Origin: Propionibacteriaceae bacterium
Lineage (GTDB): Bacteria > Actinomycetota > Actinomycetes > Propionibacteriales > Propionibacteriaceae
Direction of reading: 5' to 3'
Length of the DNA: 64,000 bases
Assembly (NCBI GenBank): GCA_025965155.1
Contig: JAOPXN010000017.1
Location: 58,038 to 122,037 of the forward strand
Shown: in pieces, positions 17,656-25,691 of the stretch
Layout: every line of letters starts with the position of its first letter
Position numbering within the stretch: position 1 is the stretch's first letter
The notes under the pieces: generated by a model
The model's database searches: none
The model's input: the letters and a program-made list of their open reading frames with translations, nothing else
What the model was told of the DNA's origin: nothing
Made by a program: the position numbers and the translations under genes

Positions 17656-18519
17656 TCAGGCCGCGACAGTCGGTCGGAGGGTGGCACGACTGTCCCCGGT
17701 GGCCGTGGGCTGCGGGGGTGAATCTGCTTCGTCGACCATCTTCTCGCGCAGCTCACGCAACGTACGAGCGAGCAGCCGGCAGATGTGCATCTGGCTGACC
17801 TCGAGCTCCCGAGCGATCTCCTGCTGGGTCTTGCCCTCCACGAACCGGAGGAAAAGCACCCGGCGCTGGTCGTCGGTCAGGGAGCGGTACAGCGGACCGA
17901 GACTGACCAGTCCGTCCACCAGGGCGAACTCGTCGAGCTCATCCTCGCAGGTGTACGCCATCCCGTCGCCGCGGTCATTCAGCGGGGTATCGAGCGAGGC
18001 GAGCTGATAGCACGACCCTGCCAGCTGTGCCTCGCTGATCTCCTCCGCCGGATGGTTCAGGTAGTCGGCGATCTCCCGTACGGCGGGGGCGTGTCCCAAG
18101 GCCTGGGACAGCTCAGACCACGCCTGGTTCGTCTGCGCCTGCAGATCCTGCAGCCGCCTCGGGGGCCGGATGGTCCAACCGTGGTCGCGGAAGTGTCGCT
18201 TGATGTGACCGGTCATGGTGGGGATCGCGAAGGCGACGAAGGAGCCGCGGTCAGGGTCGAACCGCTGCGCTGCCTCCACCAGTCCGACGCGTGCCACCTG
18301 GATGAGGTCCTGCTCGTCCTCGCCCCGGTTGGCGTACCGCCGTGCCAGCGAGTCGGCCAGGCTCAGGTGAGCAATGACGACCTCGGCCAGCAGGTCGCGG
18401 CGCTGCTGGTCGGAGGCAAGCTTCGCGCGCTGGAGCAGCTCGGCCGTCTGCGCAGCGGAGCTGCTCCGCTCATCAGCGGAGTTGTGGGGGCGTCGTTCTG
18501 AGGAACCTGCGGTGGACAT
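17656..18519 (-). CDS. RNA polymerase sigma factor, SigB/SigF family (second paralogue)
   Basis: 287 residues. Same architecture as the neighbouring sigma: DEQDLIQVARVGLVEAAQRF and FVAFAIPTMTGHIKRHFRDH (region 2), QALGHAPAVREIADYL (region 3), TQQEIARELEVSQMHICRLL (region 4). The Ser/Ala-rich N-terminus and Pro/Thr-rich C-terminus are extra. The two proteins are clearly paralogous but not recent duplicates. It is 157 nt upstream of the first sigma gene on the same strand, and downstream of the sugar ABC operon. I found no SigB-like promoter immediately before it, so it may sit above its partner in a cascade (inference). Confidence 0.92.
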   Translation of the reverse strand: MSTAGSSERRPHNSADERSSSAAQTAELLQRAKLASDQQRRDLLAEVVIAHLSLADSLARRYANRGEDEQDLIQVARVGLVEAAQRFDPDRGSFVAFAIPTMTGHIKRHFRDHGWTIRPPRRLQDLQAQTNQAWSELSQALGHAPAVREIADYLNHPAEEISEAQLAGSCYQLASLDTPLNDRGDGMAYTCEDELDEFALVDGLVSLGPLYRSLTDDQRRVLFLRFVEGKTQQEIARELEVSQMHICRLLARTLRELREKMVDEADSPPQPTATGDSRATLRPTVAA

Positions 18520-18642
18520 ACACTGCCTCTGCTTCGATGACTCGAAGTGGCAGGATTCTCGACCACCCGTCTACTAGACCACGCTACGCACGGGTTGGCA
18601 AGAGGGCGCGTCGATGACTGAGCCGGATCGCTGAGGCGACGA

Positions 18643-19635
18643 TCAGCCCTTCGTGCCGGTCGTGGCGATGCCCTCGACGAACTGCTTCTGCCCAATAAAG
18701 AACAAAATAATCATCGGGATGGTGGTGATGACTGAGGCAGTCACCACGATCTCCCAGTGCCACTCGCCCCCGAAGCCGTACTGGTCGAGCAGGGCCTTCA
18801 GCCCGCGCGGAACCGTGAACGTGGCTGAGTCTCGGAGGTAGATGAGGGGACGCATCAGGTCGGTCCACGCCGCCTGGCACTCGAACAGCACGGTCACCAC
18901 AACGGCTGGCTTGCACAGCGGCACGGCGATGCGCCAAAACATCGACCAGTTGTTGGCACCGTCGATTTTCGCCGCCTCGAACAGCTCGCGCGGGAGGCCC
19001 AGGAAGAACTGGCGGAGCAGGAAGATGTAGAAGGCGGACCCGAACAGGTTGCCGGCCCACAGGGGGGTCAGCGTTCCCACCATCCCGAGGCTGTTCCAGA
19101 TAAGAAAGGTAGGAACCATGGTCACTGCTCCCGGCAGCATCATGGTGGCGAGCACGAGCCCGAACAGCGGGCCGCGCAGCGGGAACCTGAAATAGGCGAA
19201 GCCCCAGGCCACCATCGCGCTAGAGACCGTGACCGTGGCAGCGGCCAGCACGGTAACGAGCAGCGTGTTGCCCAGCCACAGAGCCATCGGCGCTTCGCGC
19301 CAGACATTCAGATAGTTGTCGAAGGTGAACGTCTGGGGAATCAGCCGGTTGTCGAAGACCTCGCCGCGGGGCTTGAAGGACGCACTGATCAGCCAGATGA
19401 ACGGATAGATGAAGATCACGGTGGAGATGACCAGGGCGATCATGACCGCGATCCGGGCCGGTCCCCAGCTGCGGCGGACGGGCCGCGGCCGCCCTGCGGT
19501 GGTCGGCACCGCCATCGGATTGTCGCCCGGGATGATGACACCGACGTCGTCCACCGCGGGTGGCGCGGACACGACGTCGTCCTTAGTCGATGCGGCGGCC
19601 AGGTGCCGGCGCCGGGGGAGACTGTGCGAGCTCAT
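18643..19635 (-). CDS. Carbohydrate ABC transporter permease, MalG type
   Basis: 330 residues. About 45 extra cytoplasmic N-terminal residues precede six transmembrane segments. The EAA loop that docks the ATPase is clear (ELFEAAKIDGANNWSMFWRI, then VPLCKP). It forms the channel together with the MalF-type permease upstream, whose stop overlaps this start (ATGA). CUT1-family importers carry oligosaccharides. No ATPase gene is nearby, so a shared MsmK-type ATPase encoded elsewhere probably drives it. Confidence 0.92.
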   Translation of the reverse strand: MSSHSLPRRRHLAAASTKDDVVSAPPAVDDVGVIIPGDNPMAVPTTAGRPRPVRRSWGPARIAVMIALVISTVIFIYPFIWLISASFKPRGEVFDNRLIPQTFTFDNYLNVWREAPMALWLGNTLLVTVLAAATVTVSSAMVAWGFAYFRFPLRGPLFGLVLATMMLPGAVTMVPTFLIWNSLGMVGTLTPLWAGNLFGSAFYIFLLRQFFLGLPRELFEAAKIDGANNWSMFWRIAVPLCKPAVVVTVLFECQAAWTDLMRPLIYLRDSATFTVPRGLKALLDQYGFGGEWHWEIVVTASVITTIPMIILFFIGQKQFVEGIATTGTKG

Positions 19636-20591
19636 TGCTGGTCTCCCTCGAGATAGACGAACCGTTTCGACACCTTCATCTGGATCAAGGTGATCACCAA
19701 GATGATGACGAAGAGGATCCAGGCCATCGCCGACGCATAGCCCATATGCAGGTACTGGAAGGCCTGCTGGAACAGATAGATGGCATAGAACAGGGCGGCG
19801 TCGTTGCTGTAGGTGGTGTTACCGGACCCGAAGTAGGCGGTGTAGGCCTCCGAGAAGGTCTGGAAGGCAGCGATGGAGTTCACCACAAAGATGAAGAAGA
19901 TGCTCCCTGAGATCATCGGCACGGTCACCTTCATTGTCTGCTGCCACCAGTTGGCGCCGTCGACTCGAGCTGAGTCGTACAGCTCGGCAGGCACGTTGCG
20001 CAGCGCGGCAAGCAGGATGATGACCGACCCGCCGACCGACCACAGACTGATCAGGATCAGTCCGGGCTTCACCCAGTTGGGGTCCGTGGTCCAGGCAGGA
20101 CCGGTGATGCCGAACCAGCCCAGCACCGTGTTGATCAATCCGCTCTGCCCGTTGAACAGCAGCAGCAGCAAGATGCCGACCGCGACCGGTGGAGTCATCT
20201 TCGGCAGAAAGAAAGCCGTGCGGAAGAAGCCCGAGCTGCGACCGGCACGGTTGAGCAGCAGCGCGAACGCCAACGACACAATCACGTAGAGCGGGACCTG
20301 GATGACTGTGTAGAAGAAGGTATTCCACAGCGAGGCGGCAATCTTGGGGTCAACCAGCAGCTCGCGGTAGTTGTCCAACCCGATGAAGTTCGGCGAATTG
20401 ATCACGTCGTAGTCGGTCAGGGACAGGTACGCCGAGTAGATCACCGGCCAGGCAGTGAAGATCAAGAAGCCGAGGATCCAAGGGCTGATGAAGAGCAGCG
20501 CGGCGCGCGAATCCTGCTTCCGCATCGTGGACATCCGCCCCCGGCGCATGCGGGATGCGCCGGGAACGGTGGTGTAGGTCGGGGCAGTCAT
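19632..20591 (-). CDS. Sugar ABC transporter permease, MalF type
   Basis: 319 residues. Positively charged N-terminus, then six transmembrane segments beginning ALLFISPWILGFLIFTAWPV. EAA motif at ELYDSARVDGANWWQQTMKV followed by TVPMI. Partner of the MalG-type permease with which it overlaps by 4 nt, and 10 nt downstream of the binding-protein gene, so the three form an operon. Substrate presumably a sugar or polyol; not determinable from these subunits. Confidence 0.92.
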   Translation of the reverse strand: MTAPTYTTVPGASRMRRGRMSTMRKQDSRAALLFISPWILGFLIFTAWPVIYSAYLSLTDYDVINSPNFIGLDNYRELLVDPKIAASLWNTFFYTVIQVPLYVIVSLAFALLLNRAGRSSGFFRTAFFLPKMTPPVAVGILLLLLFNGQSGLINTVLGWFGITGPAWTTDPNWVKPGLILISLWSVGGSVIILLAALRNVPAELYDSARVDGANWWQQTMKVTVPMISGSIFFIFVVNSIAAFQTFSEAYTAYFGSGNTTYSNDAALFYAIYLFQQAFQYLHMGYASAMAWILFVIILVITLIQMKVSKRFVYLEGDQQ

Positions 20592-20601
20592 CTCGCCACC
20601 G

Positions 20602-22038
20602 TCACTCGTCCTTCAAGTTAGCCCACGCCTTGTCCAACGCGGCCTGAGCCTCCTTCTGTGCTTGGTCCATCGCGGCTTGCGGCTGCTGCTGGCCGTTTAG
20701 GACCCGGTTCACTGCGTCCTGCCAGGCGCTCTTAAACTCGGCGTCTGCAGGGTTGGCCGGCAGAGCGAAGGTGTGCTCGTTCGCTTCGTACGCAGCTGCC
20801 ACACCGGAGTCCCATTTGCTGTCCCCGCTGGGTTTCACCAGGGTCTTGATCTGGGCATCGGCGGTCTTGTTGCCGGTCAGCACACCGGTGAACGGCTTCT
20901 TCTCCGCTGCCCGCTTGTCGGCACGAACCTTGGCCGCAGCCATCCAGCTGTCCACCATGGTCATGGTCTTGGCCAGCCGGCAGGCTCCCGCAGCGCTCGC
21001 GCTGCCCTTGGGGATCGCCCAGGCGGACCCGCTCGCGAAGGCCAGCGGCTCGCTCTGCGGCGTCCGGTAGGTGTCGAAGGCCATCGGGGCGTCCGGCGAG
21101 ACATCGTTCAGGACGTTGATGTACCACTGCTCCATCGGCATGGCGCCGAGAGTGTTCGTGGCGAACTGGTTCTTGGCGCCGAAGAAGTCGGCGGAGTCGC
21201 GGTAGGCCTTGACCTTGCCGAAACCGCCTTGGGCCTTGTAGAGGTTGACGGCAAACTCCAGGGCCTGGACCACCTTGGGGTCATTCAGCTGAGCCGTCTT
21301 ACCGTCCGCGGAGATCATGTCCACGCCGTTCGCCTTCGCCCACAGAGGAAGGAACTCCGGCATCTTGGGGTCGTACCCGATGGTTTTGATCTTGCCCTTT
21401 TCGGTCTTGGCCAGCTTTTCATTCGCCATGGCGAGCTTGTCCCAGTCGCTGCCGTTGACATCGTCGATCGTCAACCCTGCCTTCTTCAGCAGATCGCCAT
21501 TGGCCTGGGTCACCTGGACCTGGTTGAACTCGGGAATGCCGTACACCTTGCCGTTGAAGGTCACCTGCGCCACCGCGGCCTCGTTGAAGTCTGCCATGGC
21601 GATGGCCTCTCCGGCGATGCACTTGTCCAGGCTGATGATGGCGCCGCGCGAGGCGAACGTACCGATCTGGTCGCGGTTGGCGTAGACGATGGCGGGCGGC
21701 TTGCCGGACGCGACCGCGGAAAGGAACTGTTGTACGTCCAAGTCGCCCTCGACCAGCTTGACTGTCGCCGGGCTAACCGCCTTCTTGGCCAGGTCGAGAC
21801 GGGTGGTCGCGATCTCATCACCGGCACCGAACCCCATCACCTGAAGCTGGCCGCTGATCTGCGCGTTCGGACCGTACTCGCTGTCCGACGGCTCGGGAGT
21901 ATCGGAGACACCCTTGGCGCAGGAAGATAAAAGGAGTGCCGCCACGGCGACGCCGGTGAGCCAGCGGAGGCCGGTCCGGGCGGGAGGGCGAGCGGCGGTG
22001 CGAGCCGCGCTAAATGCTTCCGCGTTCACACGGGGCAT
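20602..22038 (-). CDS. Extracellular solute-binding lipoprotein of a sugar ABC importer
   Basis: 478 residues. Lipoprotein signal peptide: Arg-rich n-region, hydrophobic VAVAALLLSSC with the lipobox cysteine at residue 40. The mature protein has the family 1 binding-protein layout (LQVMGFGAGDE start, IPEFNQVQV, GSAWAIPKGSASAAGACRLA near the C-terminus). It captures the substrate outside the membrane and delivers it to the MalF/MalG pair. First gene of the operon; its upstream region contains the inverted repeat at 22105-22141. Confidence 0.92.
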   Translation of the reverse strand: MPRVNAEAFSAARTAARPPARTGLRWLTGVAVAALLLSSCAKGVSDTPEPSDSEYGPNAQISGQLQVMGFGAGDEIATTRLDLAKKAVSPATVKLVEGDLDVQQFLSAVASGKPPAIVYANRDQIGTFASRGAIISLDKCIAGEAIAMADFNEAAVAQVTFNGKVYGIPEFNQVQVTQANGDLLKKAGLTIDDVNGSDWDKLAMANEKLAKTEKGKIKTIGYDPKMPEFLPLWAKANGVDMISADGKTAQLNDPKVVQALEFAVNLYKAQGGFGKVKAYRDSADFFGAKNQFATNTLGAMPMEQWYINVLNDVSPDAPMAFDTYRTPQSEPLAFASGSAWAIPKGSASAAGACRLAKTMTMVDSWMAAAKVRADKRAAEKKPFTGVLTGNKTADAQIKTLVKPSGDSKWDSGVAAAYEANEHTFALPANPADAEFKSAWQDAVNRVLNGQQQPQAAMDQAQKEAQAALDKAWANLKDE

Positions 22039-22104
22039 GGATATACCTCATCTCTGCCGGGCGCATGGGGGAAAATACCCACACGACAATTCATAGTCCA
22101 CATA

Positions 22105-22141
22105 CCCTGAGAAGCGACGCCAAAACGAGAACGTCTCAGGG
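22105..22141. promoter_or_regulatory. Inverted repeat CCCTGAGA-N21-TCTCAGGG between the ABC operon and glycosyltransferase
   Basis: Eight-base perfect arms at 22105-22112 and 22134-22141, with a further partial symmetry (GACG...CGTC) inside. It lies between divergent genes, 67 nt from the binding-protein start. It could be an operator or a hairpin. Confidence 0.4.
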
Positions 22142-22196
22142 TCGGAGTGGTGTGCTGGCTGGCGTTTCACCAGCTCGGGGATGGGAGGAAGGGTCG

Positions 22197-23156
22197 ATGC
22201 GGATCCTGCTGTGGAAGGTGCACGGCTCCTACACGGAGTCGTTCGTGCAGGGCAACCACGAGTACCTGTTCCTGGATTCCTGGGTCCCGTCGGACGGCTT
22301 GCGGCTGGACGACCGCGAACGAATCGTGTCGTTCGCGGAGCTGCTCGCCGAACCGCCCGACCTGGTGCTGGTGCAGCGGCTGGAGGAGATCCGGTGGTGC
22401 GAGGACCTGGGCCTCAGGCTGGGTACCGACCTACCCGCCATCTTCTTGGAGCACAACACACCCGACCGGATGCCCGACGCCCGCCACCCGCTCGCTGACG
22501 CCGACGGCTGGCTGGTGGTACACGTCACGCATTTCAACCGGCTGGCCTGGGACTGCGGGCGGACCCCCACCACCGTCGTGGAGCACGGCATCATCGATCC
22601 GGGGCCGCTCTACAGCGGGGAGCAGGACCGGGCGGTCTTCGTGGTCAACGAGCCGGTACGTAGAGCGCGCGCCACTGGTGCCGACCTGCTACCCAGATTC
22701 TTCCCCGACGTCCGGGTCGACTGTTTCGGCATCGACGCAGACCGGCTGGCGCCCGGCCTCGGCGTCTCCGACGAACAGCTACGCTTCTGCGGAAACCTCA
22801 GGCCTGATGAGCTGCACGAAGCCATGGCGCGGCGGCGGGTGTATCTGCACCTGAACCGCTGGACCTCGCTGGGGCTGTCACTGCTCGAGGCGATGCACCT
22901 GGCCATGCCCGTCGTTGTGCTGGGCAGCACTGAGGCCTATCGTGCGGTACCGGCCGAGGCAGGGGTCATCTCAACGGACCCCGACGAGCTGCTCCGTGCT
23001 GTCCGGCTACTGGTCAGCGACCCCGAGCGGGCACGCCAGTGCGGTCTGGCTGCGCGCTCGTTCGCGCTGGAGCACTATGGCCTGCCACGGTTTCTTCAGC
23101 GCTGGGACGAGGTCTTGGAGGAGGCGGCCAGCTCGGTCGCGATCCGCGGCTCGTAG
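22197..23156 (+). CDS. Glycosyltransferase, GT4-like
   Basis: 319 residues from ATG 22197, preceded by GGGAGGAAGGG. The C-terminal half has the GT-B nucleotide-sugar-binding features: LHLNRWTSLGLSLLEAMHLA with the E-x7-E-like pattern, and a conserved terminal helix (DPERARQCGLAARSFALEHY). The N-terminal half is short for GT4. No signal or transmembrane segment. It probably transfers a sugar to a lipid, protein or small molecule; donor and acceptor are unknown. It is divergent from the ABC operon and convergent with the MBL gene. Confidence 0.8.
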   Translation: MRILLWKVHGSYTESFVQGNHEYLFLDSWVPSDGLRLDDRERIVSFAELLAEPPDLVLVQRLEEIRWCEDLGLRLGTDLPAIFLEHNTPDRMPDARHPLADADGWLVVHVTHFNRLAWDCGRTPTTVVEHGIIDPGPLYSGEQDRAVFVVNEPVRRARATGADLLPRFFPDVRVDCFGIDADRLAPGLGVSDEQLRFCGNLRPDELHEAMARRRVYLHLNRWTSLGLSLLEAMHLAMPVVVLGSTEAYRAVPAEAGVISTDPDELLRAVRLLVSDPERARQCGLAARSFALEHYGLPRFLQRWDEVLEEAASSVAIRGS

Positions 23157-23175
23157 CTACTCCCCGGCCGGCGGT

Positions 23176-23916
23176 TCAGCGCGGCGAACGGGACCGCGCC
23201 TCCCGGACGGCGGCCTCGATCCCTTCCCGCCAGGCGCCGCCGTGGCCAGGCAGCGCGACGCTGGCGCGGGTGGCCGCCAGGGCGTCCAGGGTGTCCAGAG
23301 CCTGGGCACTGTTGGCCGTTGCCGCTCGAGAGACAATCTGGGGTCCCTCGATCCCGGTGTACGGGTCGAGGGTGACGATGGCATCCCCGGTGATGATCAC
23401 ATCGCGGTCTGGCCAGAACAGGGCGCAGTGGCCAAAGGTATGGCCCGGACAGAAGATGACCTGCGGCGAGCCCGGGATGACCGGAGCGTCCGGTTCCAAG
23501 CGGGCCACCTCTGGGACCCCCGGTACCCGCAGCGCGCCCGCTCGCGCCATCTCGAACAGGATCCGGGCCCCGCGAGGGTACCGGAGGGGATACATCAGCC
23601 GCGGTCTCTCATGCTTGTAGCGGTACGGGTGGCGGGCCAGGTAGTGGTCGGCCTCGTGGGCCCAGATCGTCAGCCCCAGCTCGGCATGGAGTCGTGCGGC
23701 GCAGCCGAGATGGTCGAAGTGGGCGTGGGTGAGTATCACTCCGGTCAGGTGCTCCGGCCGGCGTCCGAGATCGTGTAGCGCCTGGCTCAGCAGCGGCCAC
23801 ATCGCAGGCAGACCGGTGTCGACCAGCAGCAGTCCACGATCAACTTCGACCAGATAGCAGTTGACGTGGGCCGCGGTGATCATGTGGATGCCTTCGACAA
23901 CATTCGCAGTCAACAT
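23176..23916 (-). CDS. MBL-fold metallo-hydrolase
   Basis: 246 residues. The metallo-beta-lactamase signature THAHFDHLG (~residues 63-71) supplies the H-x-H-x-D-H zinc ligands; further ligands are H in PGHTFGHCALF, D in ITGDAIV and H in LPGHGG. Hydrolase of the glyoxalase II/lactonase-like superfamily, cytosolic. YRYKHERPRLMYPLRYPRG is an insert with an unusual number of Tyr and Arg. Substrate unknown. It is convergent with the glycosyltransferase and divergent from DUF4383. Confidence 0.85.
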   Translation of the reverse strand: MLTANVVEGIHMITAAHVNCYLVEVDRGLLLVDTGLPAMWPLLSQALHDLGRRPEHLTGVILTHAHFDHLGCAARLHAELGLTIWAHEADHYLARHPYRYKHERPRLMYPLRYPRGARILFEMARAGALRVPGVPEVARLEPDAPVIPGSPQVIFCPGHTFGHCALFWPDRDVIITGDAIVTLDPYTGIEGPQIVSRAATANSAQALDTLDALAATRASVALPGHGGAWREGIEAAVREARSRSPR

Positions 23917-23996
23917 GGTCTTCCTTCCAGGGGCCGTATGGCCACTACCCGCTCCGCAGTGGAGGAAACCTCAGGTGCCGCGGCTGGCGGGCTGTC

Positions 23997-24029
23997 GAAT
24001 CTGGGGTGACGTTGAATCTGGGTGACGTT
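23997..24029. repeat. Near-perfect tandem repeat GAATCTGGGGTGACGTT
   Basis: Copy 1 of 17 bp (23997-24013) and copy 2 of 16 bp with one G lost (24014-24029). The second copy ends in the -35 region of the candidate promoter for the DUF4383 gene. Confidence 0.7.
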
Positions 24030-24054
24030 GGTACAGCCGAGCGACCGTGGGTAA
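24027..24054 (+). promoter_or_regulatory. Possible SigB/SigF-type promoter, GTTG-N18-GGGTAA
   Basis: GGGTAA (24049-24054) is a good SigB/SigF -10 element. The -35 GTTG (24027-24030) is 18 nt away, slightly longer than the usual 14-16. The start would be near 24061, just before the LexA box. Confidence 0.4.
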
Positions 24055-24072
24055 CAGACGTGACCAACGATG

Positions 24073-24086
24073 CGAACGCACGTTCG
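24073..24086. promoter_or_regulatory. LexA (SOS) box CGAAC-GCAC-GTTCG
   Basis: Perfect match to the actinobacterial LexA operator core CGAAC-N4-GTTCG, with one more flanking G/C pair (GCGAACG...CGTTCGC, 24072-24087). It sits between the predicted start of transcription and the ribosome binding site of the DUF4383 gene, where a bound repressor would block transcription. Confidence 0.65.
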
Positions 24087-24106
24087 CTTGGAATGAGGAG
24101 GAACTC

Positions 24107-24586
24107 ATGGCCGACTCGGCCAACGCGCGTACCCGAGGCGTACCTCGGACAGCAGTACAGAAGGCGGCACTCGCTGTCGGGATCGTCTTCCTCGCCGTGG
24201 GTGTGCTGGGCTTTATCCCCGGCATCACAAGCAACTACGACTCGATGACATTTGCATCCCACCACTCCGAGGCCAAGCTCCTCGGCGTGTTCCAAGTATC
24301 AATCTTGCACAACATCGTGCACCTGCTGTTCGGGGTGGCCGGCCTCGCACTAGCGAGGACCGTGTCCGGGGCCCGCAACTACCTCATCGCCGGCGGAGTC
24401 GTCTACCTGGTGCTCTTCTTCTACGGGCTGGTGATCTCAAAGGACTCCGCAGCCAACTTCGTGCCGGTGAACACCGCTGATGACTATCTACACCTGGTAC
24501 TCGGTCTCGGCATGGTGGCGTTGGGGTTGCTGCTGACCCGACGGGCTGCGGTTGGCACCACCGCCGCCGGCTCCCGGCCCCGGTAG
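24107..24586 (+). CDS. DUF4383 domain membrane protein
   Basis: 159 residues from ATG 24107 (MADSANARTRG), preceded by GAGGAGGA. Four transmembrane helices: AALAVGIVFLAVGVLGFIPG, NIVHLLFGVAGLALA, YLIAGGVVYLVLFFYGLVI, YLHLVLGLGMVALGLLL. This is the DUF4383 core with the typical loop NFVPVNTADDYLHL. Family function unknown; members are common in actinobacteria. The upstream region combines a SigB-like promoter and a LexA box, suggesting stress and DNA-damage control. Confidence 0.88.
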   Translation: MADSANARTRGVPRTAVQKAALAVGIVFLAVGVLGFIPGITSNYDSMTFASHHSEAKLLGVFQVSILHNIVHLLFGVAGLALARTVSGARNYLIAGGVVYLVLFFYGLVISKDSAANFVPVNTADDYLHLVLGLGMVALGLLLTRRAAVGTTAAGSRPR

Positions 24587-24599
24587 ATCCAAGTCCGCT

Positions 24600-24624
24600 G
24601 CTTGATCTTGCCCTTGCTGGGTAA
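24600..24624 (+). promoter_or_regulatory. Possible SigB/SigF-type promoter, GCTT-N15-GGGTAA
   Basis: GCTT (24600-24603) and GGGTAA (24619-24624), spacer 15, fitting the relaxed GNNT-N14-16-GGGTA pattern. It would give the operon at 24762 a ~130-nt leader that contains the hairpin at 24654-24680. Confidence 0.45.
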
Positions 24625-24653
24625 GAGACGTGTGTACAACGACAACACAGCAA

Positions 24654-24680
24654 AGCGGTGGCCGCATGACGGCCACCGCT
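24654..24680 (+). terminator. Strong hairpin, 11-bp stem
   Basis: AGCGGTGGCCG (24654-24664) pairs perfectly with CGGCCACCGCT (24670-24680) across a 5-nt loop. It could be the terminator of the DUF4383 gene or, if the promoter at 24600 is real, a leader structure of the next operon. Confidence 0.6.
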
Positions 24681-24761
24681 GCAAGTTCGGCGCTGGGCAG
24701 GTGCGGCGACGCACCCACAGCGGAGACCTTGCACCAAATCCGTCTCAGATGAGGAGATGAC

Positions 24762-25691
24762 ATGACGAATCCATCCACGGCTCCCGATCCCCACGAAACT
24801 GATCGAGGGCTGCCGCTAGAGCCCGGTGTGCCGGTTGCAGGATCCACCACTGGGGTGGGGTCCGGCAGCGGAGGCTTCGATGACTTCTCCGGAGGAACGA
24901 GCTATACAGCCACCGGGTCGAGCACCGAAGGTGTCTACACCTCAGACTTCGACACCACCTCTGGTCAGAGCGATTCGACCAAGGACGTCGCCAAGGAGGA
25001 GGCTGCCAACGCGAAGGAGTCCGCCGTCGGCGCGGCTCAGCAGGTGGCCGGAACCGCCAAGCAGGAGATCAGTAACGTGACCTCCGAGGTGGGAGCACAG
25101 GCCAAGGATCTGCTGCACCAGACCCGCGGGCAGGTCCGTGAGACGATCGGCGCCCAGCAGAGCAAGCTGGCCGAAACGCTGCACTCGGTGGCCAAGGAGC
25201 TCGGCTCGATGGGCTCGAGCACCGAGAACCCGGGTGTGGCCTCCGACCTGGCCCAGCAGGCAGCACGCAAGGTGGGAGAGGTCGGCCACTGGCTGGAGAA
25301 CCGCGAGCCCGCGGATGTCCTGGAGCAGGTGAAGGACTTCGCCCGCCGCAAGCCCGGTACCTTCCTGATCGGAGCAGCGCTGGCCGGCGTCATCGCAGGC
25401 CGGCTGACCCGGAACCTGAGTGCGGCAGCGAAGTCCGACAGCGGCCCGCGTCGGTCCATCGACAGCGGGGACGCTAACTACGCGACCGGCACCTACCCGG
25501 GCACCAGCTACGCGACGCCCGGCTACACCGGCACCGACTACACCGGCACCGACTACAAGACCACCGGCACCGGCTACACCGAGACAGGGTACGCATCGGA
25601 GCTGGGGACGTCTGAGGGGCTTGGCACGACGTCGGTGGACCCGCTGTCGCCGCAGGCGCCGGGCTACGGTCGAGGTGATGTGACGCCATGA
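24762..25691 (+). CDS. Stress-type envelope protein with LEA-like helices and Thr/Gly/Tyr repeats
   Basis: 309 residues. An N-terminal Ser/Gly-rich disordered region (~1-60), then a long amphipathic helical segment with LEA-like repeats (EEAANAKESAVGAAQQVAGT; QTRGQVRETIGAQQSKLAET), one hydrophobic segment (FLIGAALAGVIAGRLT, ~202-217) and a C-terminal tail of G-T-x-Y repeats. The duplicated 15-bp unit TACACCGGCACCGAC at 25524-25553 encodes part of that tail. GAGGAG precedes the ATG. First gene of an operon whose next genes encode a holin-like protein and a DUF3618 protein. Function unknown; membrane or osmotic protection is an inference. Confidence 0.75.
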   Translation: MTNPSTAPDPHETDRGLPLEPGVPVAGSTTGVGSGSGGFDDFSGGTSYTATGSSTEGVYTSDFDTTSGQSDSTKDVAKEEAANAKESAVGAAQQVAGTAKQEISNVTSEVGAQAKDLLHQTRGQVRETIGAQQSKLAETLHSVAKELGSMGSSTENPGVASDLAQQAARKVGEVGHWLENREPADVLEQVKDFARRKPGTFLIGAALAGVIAGRLTRNLSAAAKSDSGPRRSIDSGDANYATGTYPGTSYATPGYTGTDYTGTDYKTTGTGYTETGYASELGTSEGLGTTSVDPLSPQAPGYGRGDVTP

